This document shows, piece by piece, positions 1-8,206 of a stretch of DNA of 64,000 nt. The position numbers were made by a program, and so were the translations under genes. The stretch comes from Anaerolineae bacterium (GTDB lineage Bacteria; Chloroflexota; Anaerolineae; B4-G1; SLSP01), in contig JAPKMR010000010.1 of assembly GCA_026645815.1 (NCBI GenBank), positions 35,637 to 99,636 of the forward strand. Reading direction: 5' to 3'. The notes beneath the pieces were generated by a model. The model worked only from the letters and a program-made list of their open reading frames with translations, made no database searches and had not been told where the DNA came from. The first letter of the stretch is position 1. Each line of letters starts with the position of its first letter.

Positions 1-1087
1 GCAAAAACCCTAAGGCGACCTGAGCAATACGCGCCTGCAATTCTGGTGATAGCCCCCGCCGCGTGACCAGCTCCCAGATGGTGAACAACATATGCCCGCC
101 ATCGAGAGCAGGAATAGGCAGCAGGTTGAAGATGCCCAGGCTCAGGCTCACATTCATCAATAAACCAAGAATCGGAATCAAGGATCCGCTTTCAGTACTC
201 AACTGAATCATCTCATAACTGAGGCGGCTGATATTGATAATGCCGATGGGACGTGCAGTTGCCAGGGGTAAAACACCACTGATGAGGTCCACGGGCATAC
301 GCGCGATTTGTTTGAATACATCAAAGAAAGCGCGGGTCCCAAGAGCGACAGATTGGGTGAAAGGAACTTTCCGGACATCGGAGGGCGCAAGTTCCTCATA
401 CAAGCCAATGCCTATCGCGCCTTCGCCCTGTGGCGGATTGGTGCGCGGGGTCAAACGCAATTCCACATCCAGATTATCACGGCGCACAACGAGTGGAATT
501 TCGACGCCCAGGTGAGTCGCAGTAAAATCAATCACCGTCTGCGCCCCCAGTACCGGTTGGCCATCAATGGAGACAATCACATCTTCAGGTTGAATACCAG
601 CAATCTCTGCAGGCGAATTGGGGGCAATGGCACTGATGACGACCTGCCGGGCGGGAATGTAGATAGCAATTGCCAGCAACCATGCCAGGACAATATTCGT
701 CAACGGGCCACTGAAAAAAATGGGCAACCGGCGTAACGGAGATTGTGCAAAAAGACTGTGTCGCTGCGCCTCCGCCTCGAACGCCAGCTGCTCAGGTGTT
801 TTCGCCTCAATAACACCGGAATCCGCCTCAGCCAACGCAGGCTCGCCCTCCATCAATGCAAAACCGCCAAGAGGCAACCAGTTCAGGGTGAACTCAGTCT
901 CCTGCCACTTAAACAGCTTTTTGATTCGCGGCGGGAAACCAATACCAAATTCACGCACCCATACTCCCAGAGCTTTGGCGGTGAACATGTGGCCCAATTC
1001 ATGGGCGATAATCAACGGAATAAGAGCGACCAGGAATCCCACAACCATACCGGCGCCCTGTGTTAGAAATTCGATCACTGCAGACAT
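1..1087 (-). CDS. rseP: RIP metalloprotease (RseP/site-2 protease), 3' end beyond window
   Basis: Membrane-embedded zinc protease of the M50/RseP family, which cleaves substrates such as anti-sigma factors within the membrane. The frame opens at an ATG preceded by AAGGAG and stays open to the window edge, so the C-terminus is missing. Residues 29-33 read HELGH, the HExxH zinc site, inside the first hydrophobic segment. A 'PLGGFALMEGE' motif follows near residue 75. A PDZ-like domain occupies roughly residues 150-220 ('NSPAEIAGIQPEDVI'). Near the cut end 'LLPIPALDGGH' gives the third zinc ligand motif (LDGG). All catalytic elements seen are intact. An ECF sigma/anti-sigma pair lies at 52.8-54.4 kb, a possible but unproven client. 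Confidence 0.93.
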   Translation of the reverse strand, partial: MSAVIEFLTQGAGMVVGFLVALIPLIIAHELGHMFTAKALGVWVREFGIGFPPRIKKLFKWQETEFTLNWLPLGGFALMEGEPALAEADSGVIEAKTPEQLAFEAEAQRHSLFAQSPLRRLPIFFSGPLTNIVLAWLLAIAIYIPARQVVISAIAPNSPAEIAGIQPEDVIVSIDGQPVLGAQTVIDFTATHLGVEIPLVVRRDNLDVELRLTPRTNPPQGEGAIGIGLYEELAPSDVRKVPFTQSVALGTRAFFDVFKQIARMPVDLISGVLPLATARPIGIINISRLSYEMIQLSTESGSLIPILGLLMNVSLSLGIFNLLPIPALDGGHMLFTIWELVTRRGLSPELQARIAQVALGFL

Positions 1088-1280
1088 CAGAAACTCCTTG
1101 CACTATATGTAACAGCGAACAGAGTCGCTCGGTGCAGAGTGCTGCACAAACGTCCCCGCTCAGTGTCCATATTTTATGTTCACAACGTATAGAGAGCAGC
1201 AAAGTTCAGACCTTGTGCATCTCCGTTTCAAGCCAATTCATTATACTTGAGTACAGGCTACATGTCCAGAAAAAACGGGT

Positions 1281-1447
1281 ATAGGACAAATTATTGGGAA
1301 GTTCAGAACTCGGATTGGTGAGAGAATGCGTTTAGACACTTTGACGCGCCAAAGAGACGCAGAGGGTGGTTTTTTGTGATTTTCGTGAACGGGGCTGCGC
1401 CCCGTTCACGAAAATCACGCTTGCAGAAAGAAGCGCCGAGTACGGCG
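1281..1447. repeat. Dispersed repeat, copy 1 (pair with 22187-22352)
   Basis: About 167 bp that match 22187-22352 with scattered substitutions and one length difference. It starts at ATAGGACAAATTATTGGG and ends after GCCGAGTACGGCG. The best-conserved part is a 43-nt perfect palindrome at 1376-1418, followed by a shared GCAGAAAGAAGCGCC block. No open reading frame is conserved between copies, so this looks like a non-coding, REP- or MITE-like element. Confidence 0.85.
1376..1418. repeat. Perfect 43-nt hairpin in dispersed repeat copy 1
   Basis: A 20-bp arm starting GTGATTTTCGTG, a TGC loop, and the exact reverse complement arm. It is identical base for base to the hairpin at 22281-22323. There is no T-run on either side, so it is not a typical intrinsic terminator. 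Confidence 0.9.
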
Positions 1448-1578
1448 CCACGTCCATAATATTTATCTTAGTTGCCGTCTCAGCAGCCTGCACTATACTT
1501 GAAGAAAGGGACCAGCCCTTCGCGCTATTTCAAGGACCTGACAGGTGAAATTTTGAGAGACCGGCATAAGAGGTAAGC

Positions 1579-2985
1579 ATGCAGATCCAGAGAACGACCG
1601 TGAGGCTTCTGATCGTCATCGCACTGTTACTTACCCCACTACTAACATTGCAGTCTTCCACCGGCGTGCAGGCGCAAGCAGAACGTCCTGTATTAGCTTT
1701 TTATTATGCCTGGTTCGATGCCAATACCTGGACCATGCCCTTGCCAGATCAGCCTCGCGCACCCTATATCTCTGCAGATCCCACCGCAATCGAGAACCAC
1801 GTCTTGATGGCACAACAAGCCGGTATTGATGCGCTAGTTCTGGATTGGTATGGACCGCAAGTTGAAAACAACCAAACAGAAACGAATTTCCGCATTCTGC
1901 TAGATAAGGTCGCCATTCATGGACTCAAAGCGAGCCTCACAGTAGATATTGCCGGTCCCTTCATCAACAATCTAGATGAACTCACCAATGCCCTCCTGGT
2001 CGTGCGCGATCAACATGCACCCCATGGCGCTTTCCTGCGTATCGAAGGGAAGCCCGTGGTCTTCTTCTGGCGCCAGAATCTGTATTCAATGGATACATGG
2101 AAGCAGCTACGCCAGCAAATTGACCCAGAGCACAATATGCTGTGGATTGCTGAAGGCATCCATCCTGAAGCGCTGGAAGTCTTCGACGGTTTGTATCTTT
2201 ACAGTGTGGCCTGGTCGAATGATCCGGCAGCTGTTTTGACACGCTGGGGCAACGAGGTGCGCCGGTGGGCGCAGAATCTCAACGCACGGCGTTACTGGGT
2301 CGCCACGGTGATGCCGGGTTACAACGATCTGGCAACAGGGCGGGCGGATGCCTTTATCCAAGAGCGGGCTGAAGGTGCATATTATCGCGCCACCTGGGCA
2401 GGCGCCATCCAAAGCAATGCCGATTGGGTAGTCATCACTAGCTTCAATGAATGGCTAGAAGGTACTGCTATCGAACCCTCGCAGAATTACGGTGATAGCT
2501 ATATTCACCTGACGCGAGACCTGGCACAGCAATACCGTCAAATGCAACCAGCACCGCCTCCGCCCACTGCTACTCCCATTGAACCCACCGCTACGCCAGA
2601 GGCAACGCCGGAACCCACCGCCACACTGGAACCGCTACCGACTGAGACACCCGAACCTACTCCCACAGTGATGATCACTCCCACCGCCACCCTGCCGCCA
2701 ACCGCAACTCCCATTCGACTTCCGACCCCCACTCCCCGCCCCCCAGGAGCGACTATCGCTGCGCCACAGTTTACGGCTACCGCCAACACCCAAGAAGCAG
2801 CTGCTGAAATGTTGTTGGAAACGCCCTCAGCGGGAATTCCACAGCGACACACAGTTGAGGGCGCTGCTGCATCCAAGCGGGTATCCCCAATAATTCTCGT
2901 GATGCTCATCGTAGCAGCAGGGTTAATTGCGGTACCACTCTACCGGTGGTGGCGCACTCGGAAAATGGTTGACACTACAGAATAA
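1579..2985 (+). CDS. Surface-anchored GH99-like glycoside hydrolase with Thr/Pro linker
   Basis: A 468-residue exported protein. A signal peptide covers about residues 1-32, then a TIM-barrel-type domain related to GH99/GH71 endo-acting alpha-mannosidases and WbsX-like proteins ('VLAFYYAWFDANTW' near residue 39, 'VLDWYG' near 90). The signature 'FNEWLEGTAIEPS' carries the likely acid/base and polarising glutamates E291 and E294. Residues ~325-395 form a Thr/Pro/Ala/Glu-rich linker. A hydrophobic segment near 435-458 followed by RWWRTRK indicates a C-terminal membrane anchor. AAGAGG precedes the ATG. The family acts on mannosyl or other alpha-linked glycans; the substrate here is not known. 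A polysaccharide deacetylase at 51.1 kb has the same linker style. Confidence 0.83.
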   Translation: MQIQRTTVRLLIVIALLLTPLLTLQSSTGVQAQAERPVLAFYYAWFDANTWTMPLPDQPRAPYISADPTAIENHVLMAQQAGIDALVLDWYGPQVENNQTETNFRILLDKVAIHGLKASLTVDIAGPFINNLDELTNALLVVRDQHAPHGAFLRIEGKPVVFFWRQNLYSMDTWKQLRQQIDPEHNMLWIAEGIHPEALEVFDGLYLYSVAWSNDPAAVLTRWGNEVRRWAQNLNARRYWVATVMPGYNDLATGRADAFIQERAEGAYYRATWAGAIQSNADWVVITSFNEWLEGTAIEPSQNYGDSYIHLTRDLAQQYRQMQPAPPPPTATPIEPTATPEATPEPTATLEPLPTETPEPTPTVMITPTATLPPTATPIRLPTPTPRPPGATIAAPQFTATANTQEAAAEMLLETPSAGIPQRHTVEGAAASKRVSPIILVMLIVAAGLIAVPLYRWWRTRKMVDTTE

Positions 2986-3010
2986 CAACCGGCAACACAA
3001 CCCCCAAATA

Positions 3011-3040
3011 CAAGGACCGGGATTTTGATCCCGGTCCTTG
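3011..3040. terminator. Hairpin terminator between convergent genes
   Basis: A 13-bp perfect stem (CAAGGACCGGGAT and complement) with a TTTG loop, placed between the stops of the GH99-like gene (+) and the FIST gene (-). It could serve both strands, though the flanking T-runs are short. Confidence 0.75.
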
Positions 3041-3065
3041 TTCTGAAATGTTCCAGCGTTAGCCG

Positions 3066-4187
3066 TTATGCATTCAAGATTCCCACCACCGTGGTCTTGT
3101 TGTAGAACTCCAGATAGTTCTTGCCACTGCCGGCAATTTCTCCAATCGTGAGGACACCAAACTGCGGCAATCCAGGAATACGGACCGCCTCCAACTCGTG
3201 CGGCAAGCTATCCCCCAGGCACAAAGACCGTGAAATGCACTCAATGAGCAGAGTTGCTCCTGCAGTGCGTTCCCCGGTGAAGCCCTCGTTCGCGGTTGCA
3301 GCTGCTTTAGTTGCCGCGCGAATCATCGAATGCGGGGTTCCGGTCACAATATCCACCAGCGAGTTGACAGGCATATCCCCTACGCAAAGCAAGGAGCCAT
3401 CAGGATTCCGGTTAACCGGGTCACGCACGACGCCTTCTGCGCCCACCCGTCCGAGTACAAAGGGGTAGAATTTGGAGAGGTCATAAAACGGCATCTCGTC
3501 GAAGGACTTCCCGGCATGCGCCTCGACAATTTCCTTGTACACTTCGAAGGCAGGTCGCCAATTCAAGGTTTGAACCACATGACCACTCGCTTCTGTGATC
3601 AAGAAAGGACCTGCCAACGAACGCCAACCATGGGAAACGCCAACACTGCCTGCCATCTCAGTCACTGCCAGCACAGCATACGCCTGAAGCAATCCCTGAT
3701 TGGATATCAGGTAAGGGCGTGGGACAAAATCCAGTGCACCAGCGCCACCGCCGATATACGTGCAATCAGAACCACAATGCTCAAACAGCGCGGCGAGGAA
3801 AGTTTCGATGGCGCTCGAAGTACAATTCACATACGCAAAAACCGTCTTGCCAGCACAGGCGCCGGAGATGCTCTCGGCTAACGCCGCCTTGAAGTCAGTT
3901 TCTGGGTTATCCAGACCCGCTATCGTCCGGATGACCGGCTCAACAGGCATGCCGACAACGATGGTGCCCACATCATGCGCCTGCCCCTCGAAGATGACAC
4001 CAGCAAACATGCCGCCAAACACAGGCAAAGTCAGGCTCTTCAGCAGGTCATCTAATTCGGCCATCTCCCATGGATTATTGACCGAAGCCAGAATTTGCAG
4101 ACCTCGTACCTCAGGTTCTCCCATAACCCGTTCGAGCATTGCCTTCAAACCATCAATCGTACCAGTACGATCCAAATCAACAATCAT
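3066..4187 (-). CDS. FIST domain protein (FIST_N + FIST_C)
   Basis: A 373-residue protein made of the FIST N and C domains, a sensory module thought to bind small ligands such as amino acids. The N-terminal part has the typical 'VFGGMFAGVIF' stretch near residue 55. The C-terminal end has 'FGVLTIGEIAGSGKNYLEFYNKTTVVGIL', the conserved FIST_C tail (quoted here in pieces: FGVLTIGEIAG and FYNKTTVVGIL). No histidine kinase, GGDEF or methyl-accepting domain is fused, so it stands alone. AGGAGG lies 5 nt before the ATG. No signalling partner is adjacent. The function of stand-alone FIST proteins is not settled. Confidence 0.85.
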   Translation of the reverse strand: MIVDLDRTGTIDGLKAMLERVMGEPEVRGLQILASVNNPWEMAELDDLLKSLTLPVFGGMFAGVIFEGQAHDVGTIVVGMPVEPVIRTIAGLDNPETDFKAALAESISGACAGKTVFAYVNCTSSAIETFLAALFEHCGSDCTYIGGGAGALDFVPRPYLISNQGLLQAYAVLAVTEMAGSVGVSHGWRSLAGPFLITEASGHVVQTLNWRPAFEVYKEIVEAHAGKSFDEMPFYDLSKFYPFVLGRVGAEGVVRDPVNRNPDGSLLCVGDMPVNSLVDIVTGTPHSMIRAATKAAATANEGFTGERTAGATLLIECISRSLCLGDSLPHELEAVRIPGLPQFGVLTIGEIAGSGKNYLEFYNKTTVVGILNA

Positions 4188-4636
4188 GACTACCTCCTAT
4201 TGGTTACTGATGGAGCAAATACTCTGTCACAGATTTCACGTTTCAAAGGTTGATCTTATTCTATATGAGTTTTGAATAGAAAGCAAATACTGGGTGCATT
4301 GGAGGTGCGTTTCAAAACGGGGGTGAAAATCTCAGGCGCCCCTACAAGGCGTAGGAGAAATTTGATTTTTGGCGGCGAGGCAAAGCCCCGCCGCCAAAAA
4401 TCGATCAAAGAAAGGCATTTATATGATCATTGTGTGCAAAACCGGGGCGATGGAGGACGAAAGTGACTACCAAGTGCATCTCACCAAAACAGTAATCCAG
4501 GTTATAATAAAAACTAGCGAAGGGTTCCGTTTCGCAAAAGGCCCGATCATCCACACAACAAACACACCTTCCTCAATCCATCTAAAAATGCAGATACTGA
4601 GTTGAATAACACCCGAATTCATAAGGAGATTCTGTG
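4188..4636. other. Intergenic region between divergent FIST and TauE genes
   Basis: 449 bp without a credible gene. The middle carries a GC-rich hairpin at 4364-4402. The right part is AT-rich (GTTATAATAAAAAC near 4500) and probably holds the promoter of the downstream permease, but a clear -35/-10 pair could not be fixed. Confidence 0.6.
4364..4402. repeat. Hairpin related to the dispersed repeat stem-loops
   Basis: An inverted repeat beginning GATTTTTGGCGGCG with a GGC-AAA-GCC centre and one A/C mismatch in a 17-bp stem. The outer arm (GATTTTT/AAAAATC) and the GGCNNNGCC core resemble the 43-nt hairpins at 1376 and 22281. Confidence 0.7.
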
Positions 4637-5389
4637 ATGGAAACTATCTTGCTCTATGCCCTGGTTGGATTTGTGGCACAGCTGATAGACGGAGCCTTGG
4701 GAATGGCTTATGGAGTCAGTTCGAATTCCTTTCTCCTCAGTGTGGGTGTACCACCTGCCATGGCAAGCGCGAGCGTTCATATTGCCGAGATGTTCACCAC
4801 AGGGGTTTCGGGTCTGTTGCATTTCCGGTTGGGCAATGTGGATCCAGAGGTCCTCAAACGCCTGATCATTCCGGGCGTACTAGGAGGTGCATTAGGCGCT
4901 TATGTACTGACCACAATTCCAGGGGATATCATCAAGCCCCTGGTTTCGATATACCTTTTGATCATGGGCATCCGCATCCTGCTCAAGGTCTGGAAAAAAC
5001 TGGAAATTCATGATCGCGAACCCTCCCAATGGTTCATCCCCTTAGGACTTGTGGGGGGATTCATGGATGCTATTGGAGGTGGGGGTTGGGGACCCATTGT
5101 GACCACGACACTGGTTGCAAGTGGGCGGTTGCCACACAAGATGATTGGCTCAGTCAACGCCTCCGAATTCTTTGTCACCGTTGCAGAATCTGTGGCTTTC
5201 ATCCTGACGCTAGGCACAACACTCGGGGAATATTGGCAAATCGTCGTGGGTCTGCTATCCGGGGGCATTCTTGCCGCACCGCTAGCGGCCTATGTGTGTC
5301 GCAAGCTGCCCTGCCAATTGCTCATGACAATGGTGGGCATCCTGATCATTCTGTTGAGCTTGAGAACGCTCTATCTCACATGGTTCTAA
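4637..5389 (+). CDS. TSUP family permease (TauE/SafE)
   Basis: A 250-residue integral membrane protein of the TauE/SafE family, transporters of sulfite, sulfonates or other organosulfur anions. It shows the duplicated fold: the N-half motif 'DGALGMAYGVSSNSFLL' near residue 18 and the C-half motif 'GGFMDAIGGGGWGPIVTTTLVA' near residue 140 (given as GGFMDAIGGGGWGPI), separated by hydrophobic segments. AAGGAG lies 8 nt before the ATG at 4637; a GTG at 4634 is in frame but too close to the Shine-Dalgarno. It stands alone between a hairpin region and a convergent glycosyltransferase. The substrate cannot be read from sequence. Confidence 0.88.
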   Translation: METILLYALVGFVAQLIDGALGMAYGVSSNSFLLSVGVPPAMASASVHIAEMFTTGVSGLLHFRLGNVDPEVLKRLIIPGVLGGALGAYVLTTIPGDIIKPLVSIYLLIMGIRILLKVWKKLEIHDREPSQWFIPLGLVGGFMDAIGGGGWGPIVTTTLVASGRLPHKMIGSVNASEFFVTVAESVAFILTLGTTLGEYWQIVVGLLSGGILAAPLAAYVCRKLPCQLLMTMVGILIILLSLRTLYLTWF

Positions 5390-5400
5390 GGAGAGTGTCT

Positions 5401-5427
5401 TTCGGCGCCGCGCGACACAGCGCCGAA
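5401..5427. terminator. Hairpin between convergent permease and GT2 genes
   Basis: TTCGGCGC and GCGCCGAA arms with an 11-nt loop, 12 nt after the permease stop and followed by AAACGCTTTT. It is a likely terminator for the plus strand. The GCGCCG core echoes the other hairpins in the window. Confidence 0.6.
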
Positions 5428-5510
5428 AAACGCTTTTAGAATATATAGCCTGCTGCGGGAATCCAAGCGGTTACGCCAGTGAGACAGTTCTGGCGCGGAC
5501 CAGGTTACCA

Positions 5511-6506
5511 TTACGAGACTTTCGATGCCCCCGGATGATCTTGGGGAACGGGGAGAATTTCATAGGGGGGCGTCATCAAGCGTTCGAGATATGACCGCGT
5601 CGCCTTGCGACGTTGCTGAATTCCCCGCCGTTTGCGCCACATGCGGGGCGATCCCCAGCATCCCGCTAACATGCCACGCAATGTGGCGCGCGCCTCTTTG
5701 CCGCGCCACGCTTTTAGTGCAGCCCAGACGATGTGCCACAAGCCACCCAACACGGCTTGCCAATGAGCGCGCCACAGGTCAGCGGGGTAATTCTTTACCA
5801 ATACCCATAAGCGATTACGTCCATCGTAGAAGGAAGCGGTGACTCCGCCACCGGAAGCCTTGAGCTTGTGGTAGACCACCGCCGTGGGAAGATATAGGCA
5901 ACGCCATCCTGCCAGTTGCGCGCGCCACGCCAGGTCAACATCCTCCAGGGAAAAGAAGAAGTCATCATCCAGCAAACCGATTTCATCCAGCATTTTCCGG
6001 CGATAGGCAGCACTTCCACCGCAGGCGCTAAAAACGCAGGCGGGATGATCATACTGCCCCACATCCTGCTCCCACACGCCACGGTTGTGCGGCAATCCAT
6101 CCGGCGTGATATAATCCCCCGCCGTATGGAAAGTGTTTCGCCGGTCAAAAAGCAGCATCTTGGAAGCAATCAAACCCACATCAGGGTAGACATCGAAAGC
6201 AGCAGCGATTTCTGCCAACCAACGAGAATCGGGTTCCGTGTCATTGTTCAACAGCACAGCAATTTCGCCCTGTGCAACCTCAAAGCCAGAGTTGCACGCA
6301 CCTGTAAAACCACGATTACGGTCCAGGGGCAGCACTCGCACCTCTGGATAACGCGCGAGCACAGTGCGTGACTCGTCAGTCGAAGCGTTATCCACAACGA
6401 TGGCCTCGAAATCCTGCAAAAGCTGCCCACGGAGACCATCCAGACAACCCGGGAGATGGTGCGCGCCATTCCAATTGGGGATGATTACAGAAATTCGAGG
6501 TGGCAT
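5511..6506 (-). CDS. Glycosyltransferase family 2 (rhamnosyltransferase-like)
   Basis: A 331-residue inverting GT-A glycosyltransferase. Residues 4-15 read ISVIIPNWNGAH, the family 2 start. 'VVDNASTDES' follows near residue 38 and 'LLNNDTEPD', the metal-binding DxD-type segment, near residue 86. 'FFSLEDVDLAWRAQLAGW' near 186 is the ED motif typical of WbbL-like rhamnosyltransferases. The ATG follows directly after the TAG of the upstream acetyltransferase, so the two are cotranscribed. The operon also contains a dTDP-4-dehydrorhamnose reductase, which fits a dTDP-rhamnose donor, although that is inference. Probably cytoplasmic face of the membrane. Confidence 0.88.
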   Translation of the reverse strand: MPPRISVIIPNWNGAHHLPGCLDGLRGQLLQDFEAIVVDNASTDESRTVLARYPEVRVLPLDRNRGFTGACNSGFEVAQGEIAVLLNNDTEPDSRWLAEIAAAFDVYPDVGLIASKMLLFDRRNTFHTAGDYITPDGLPHNRGVWEQDVGQYDHPACVFSACGGSAAYRRKMLDEIGLLDDDFFFSLEDVDLAWRAQLAGWRCLYLPTAVVYHKLKASGGGVTASFYDGRNRLWVLVKNYPADLWRAHWQAVLGGLWHIVWAALKAWRGKEARATLRGMLAGCWGSPRMWRKRRGIQQRRKATRSYLERLMTPPYEILPVPQDHPGASKVS

Positions 6507-7310
6507 CTATACTTCATCCACTAAGAGCCAGACAGGATAAGGCGTGTAGCCGGAATAACCGAGTTTCTCCGCCAGGCGACATGAGGCTACATTTGCCGCA
6601 TCCCAATGGGGGTCCAAACCATGTTCCAGGCAATGTAGGATGAAAGTTGCTCCCAGAACAGTAGCCAATCCCCGGCGCCAGTAATCCGGATGCGTGCTGA
6701 TCTGAATTTCCACGCCGGAACGACTCACCGCATAGGTCGAAATGAGCGCCACGATTTCATTTTGCGCCAAGATACAGAATCCAAATCCACGCCTCATGAA
6801 ATCTTCTGCGGAGCCAAAATGCCGAATGTGGTCTTCGAGGATGGGAACTTCTTGTGTATCAATGATGCGTTGGGCCAGTGAGATATCTATAGGGGTGATG
6901 CAAAACCCTTCGGGGAGGCTGGATGCCTGACCACGCAACCGCTCGACGTCGAAAATTGCCCGAGGAAAGGTGTAACGCTCGATTTCTACCAGGTTTTTCC
7001 CCCAAGTTTCCCTGGCTAACTCAAGCCACAGGCTATTTGGAGCAAGAAACAATGCCTTGAAAAAGGGGAGTCGTGAAATCAGGTCCCTGGCTTCGGGGGA
7101 GTCAGCGTTACCGCCGATATAGAGAACATCGGCAAAAGTAAGGTAACCAGCAGACAGGTCAGTATCATGTACGGCGCGAGCTTCTCCAATCAACCCCTCA
7201 AGCACACCATCAAGGATATAGGTATGCGAGGTTCCTGAAAAAAGCGGGGCAAGGGATGCCCGGTGCGCTGGCGGTACGGCATATCCCCAGGCGCTAAGCG
7301 AATGGCTCAT
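6507..7310 (-). CDS. GNAT acetyltransferase (ZmaR-like)
   Basis: A 267-residue protein of the GNAT_acetyltran type. The N-terminal ~130 residues form a partner domain and the C-terminal part carries the acetyl-CoA fold: 'GFGFCILAQNEIVALIS' near residue 175, 'EIQISTHPDYWRRGLAT', the pyrophosphate-binding R/G-x-x-G/A motif, near 200, and 'NVASCRLAEKLGYSGYTPY' at the end. The ATG overlaps the stop of the rhamnose reductase by 4 bp and its own stop abuts the GT2 start, so the three genes are translationally coupled. The acceptor is unknown. An amino sugar or an antibiotic-like amine are both possible. Confidence 0.8.
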   Translation of the reverse strand: MSHSLSAWGYAVPPAHRASLAPLFSGTSHTYILDGVLEGLIGEARAVHDTDLSAGYLTFADVLYIGGNADSPEARDLISRLPFFKALFLAPNSLWLELARETWGKNLVEIERYTFPRAIFDVERLRGQASSLPEGFCITPIDISLAQRIIDTQEVPILEDHIRHFGSAEDFMRRGFGFCILAQNEIVALISTYAVSRSGVEIQISTHPDYWRRGLATVLGATFILHCLEHGLDPHWDAANVASCRLAEKLGYSGYTPYPVWLLVDEV

Positions 7311-8152
7311 TGTGGAACTCCCACTGCACCAAGAAATTCCGCCAACGCTTCTTGCCAGGGGCGGAAAACGATGCCGAGCGCAGCTGCGGCAGTGTTAACC
7401 AGTGGGGCAAATGCCGGAGGGGTGCTGGCACGCTGAAATTGCGCCAGTGCGATAGGTTCAACCGGGATATGCTCCCGCCCGCTCAGGCGCAGAACCTCTC
7501 TGGCGAAATCGTAACGCGAGGCTATGCCGGCATTGACGCCATGATAAATGCCGTAAGCATGCGTCTGAATCAGAGACACGAGTGCGCTCGCCAAATCCGC
7601 CACAGAGGTAGGGTTGCCTATCTCATCGGCGACGACCTTCAAGCTGCCTCGCTCATCTGCCAGCTGCATGATGCGATGCGGAAAGTTACGCCCACCAGGC
7701 GCATACAACCAGGCGGTGCGCACGATGTAGAAACGCGAAAGCAAGTTCTGCACATACCACTCGCCTGCCAGTTTAGAGCGTCCGTAAGCGTTGATGGGGT
7801 TGCGCGTTGCCCACTCATGATAAGGTTCCGTGGCGCGTCCGTCGAAGACTTCATTGGTGCTGACATAGAGCATTTCCGCACCCAATGCAGCAGCAACGAG
7901 CGCAACATTCTGGGTTCCCATGCCGTTGACGCGGTAGGCGAGCTCGGGGTTGCGAGCGCAGCCATCCACATCCGTCATCGCGGCAGGGTGGAGAATCAGC
8001 TCGGGCGAGAAATCACCGGCAAGGGCGCGCAACGACTCGCCATCAGTGATATCAGTTTCGGGCAAATCCACGCCCAGAACCTCATGTTCCGCCAGCAAAG
8101 GCAACAGGGTCCGACCTAACTGGCCCTTATGTCCGGTGAGCATAATACGCAT
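7307..8152 (-). CDS. rfbD: dTDP-4-dehydrorhamnose reductase
   Basis: A 281-residue short-chain dehydrogenase, last step of dTDP-L-rhamnose synthesis (NAD(P)H reduction of dTDP-4-keto-L-rhamnose). The N-terminus 'MLTGHKGQLGRTLLPLL' is the nucleotide-binding GxxGxxG. 'STNEVFDG' near residue 105 carries the catalytic threonine. 'NAYGRSKLAGE' near 125 carries the catalytic YxxxK. It is slightly shorter than the usual ~290. No rfbA, rfbB or rfbC is in the window, so the rest of the pathway must lie elsewhere. First gene of a three-gene operon with overlapping or abutting junctions. Confidence 0.88.
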   Translation of the reverse strand: MRIMLTGHKGQLGRTLLPLLAEHEVLGVDLPETDITDGESLRALAGDFSPELILHPAAMTDVDGCARNPELAYRVNGMGTQNVALVAAALGAEMLYVSTNEVFDGRATEPYHEWATRNPINAYGRSKLAGEWYVQNLLSRFYIVRTAWLYAPGGRNFPHRIMQLADERGSLKVVADEIGNPTSVADLASALVSLIQTHAYGIYHGVNAGIASRYDFAREVLRLSGREHIPVEPIALAQFQRASTPPAFAPLVNTAAAALGIVFRPWQEALAEFLGAVGVPQ

Positions 8153-8206
8153 GGCAATGTTACCTCAATCTAAAAGAGATATGTTTCTAGAGCACAGAAT
8201 CTAACG

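Larger units (their letters stand above)
1088..1578. other. Intergenic region between divergent genes, holds dispersed repeat copy 1
   Basis: 491 bp between the divergent protease and GH99-like genes. Its right half is a dispersed repeat also present near 22.2 kb, with a perfect 43-nt hairpin. Short open frames here have no recognisable protein content. TATACT-like boxes near 1244 and 1494 could belong to promoters, but no convincing -35 partner was found. Confidence 0.7.

Noticed and set aside
2538..2909. 123-codon Val/Gly-rich frame opposite the GH99-like gene
   Set aside because: Mirror of the PT linker; no start signal and no homology pattern.
4272..4605. Two small plus-strand frames before the permease
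   Set aside because: They cross the hairpin, lack ribosome-binding sites, and have no protein-like composition.
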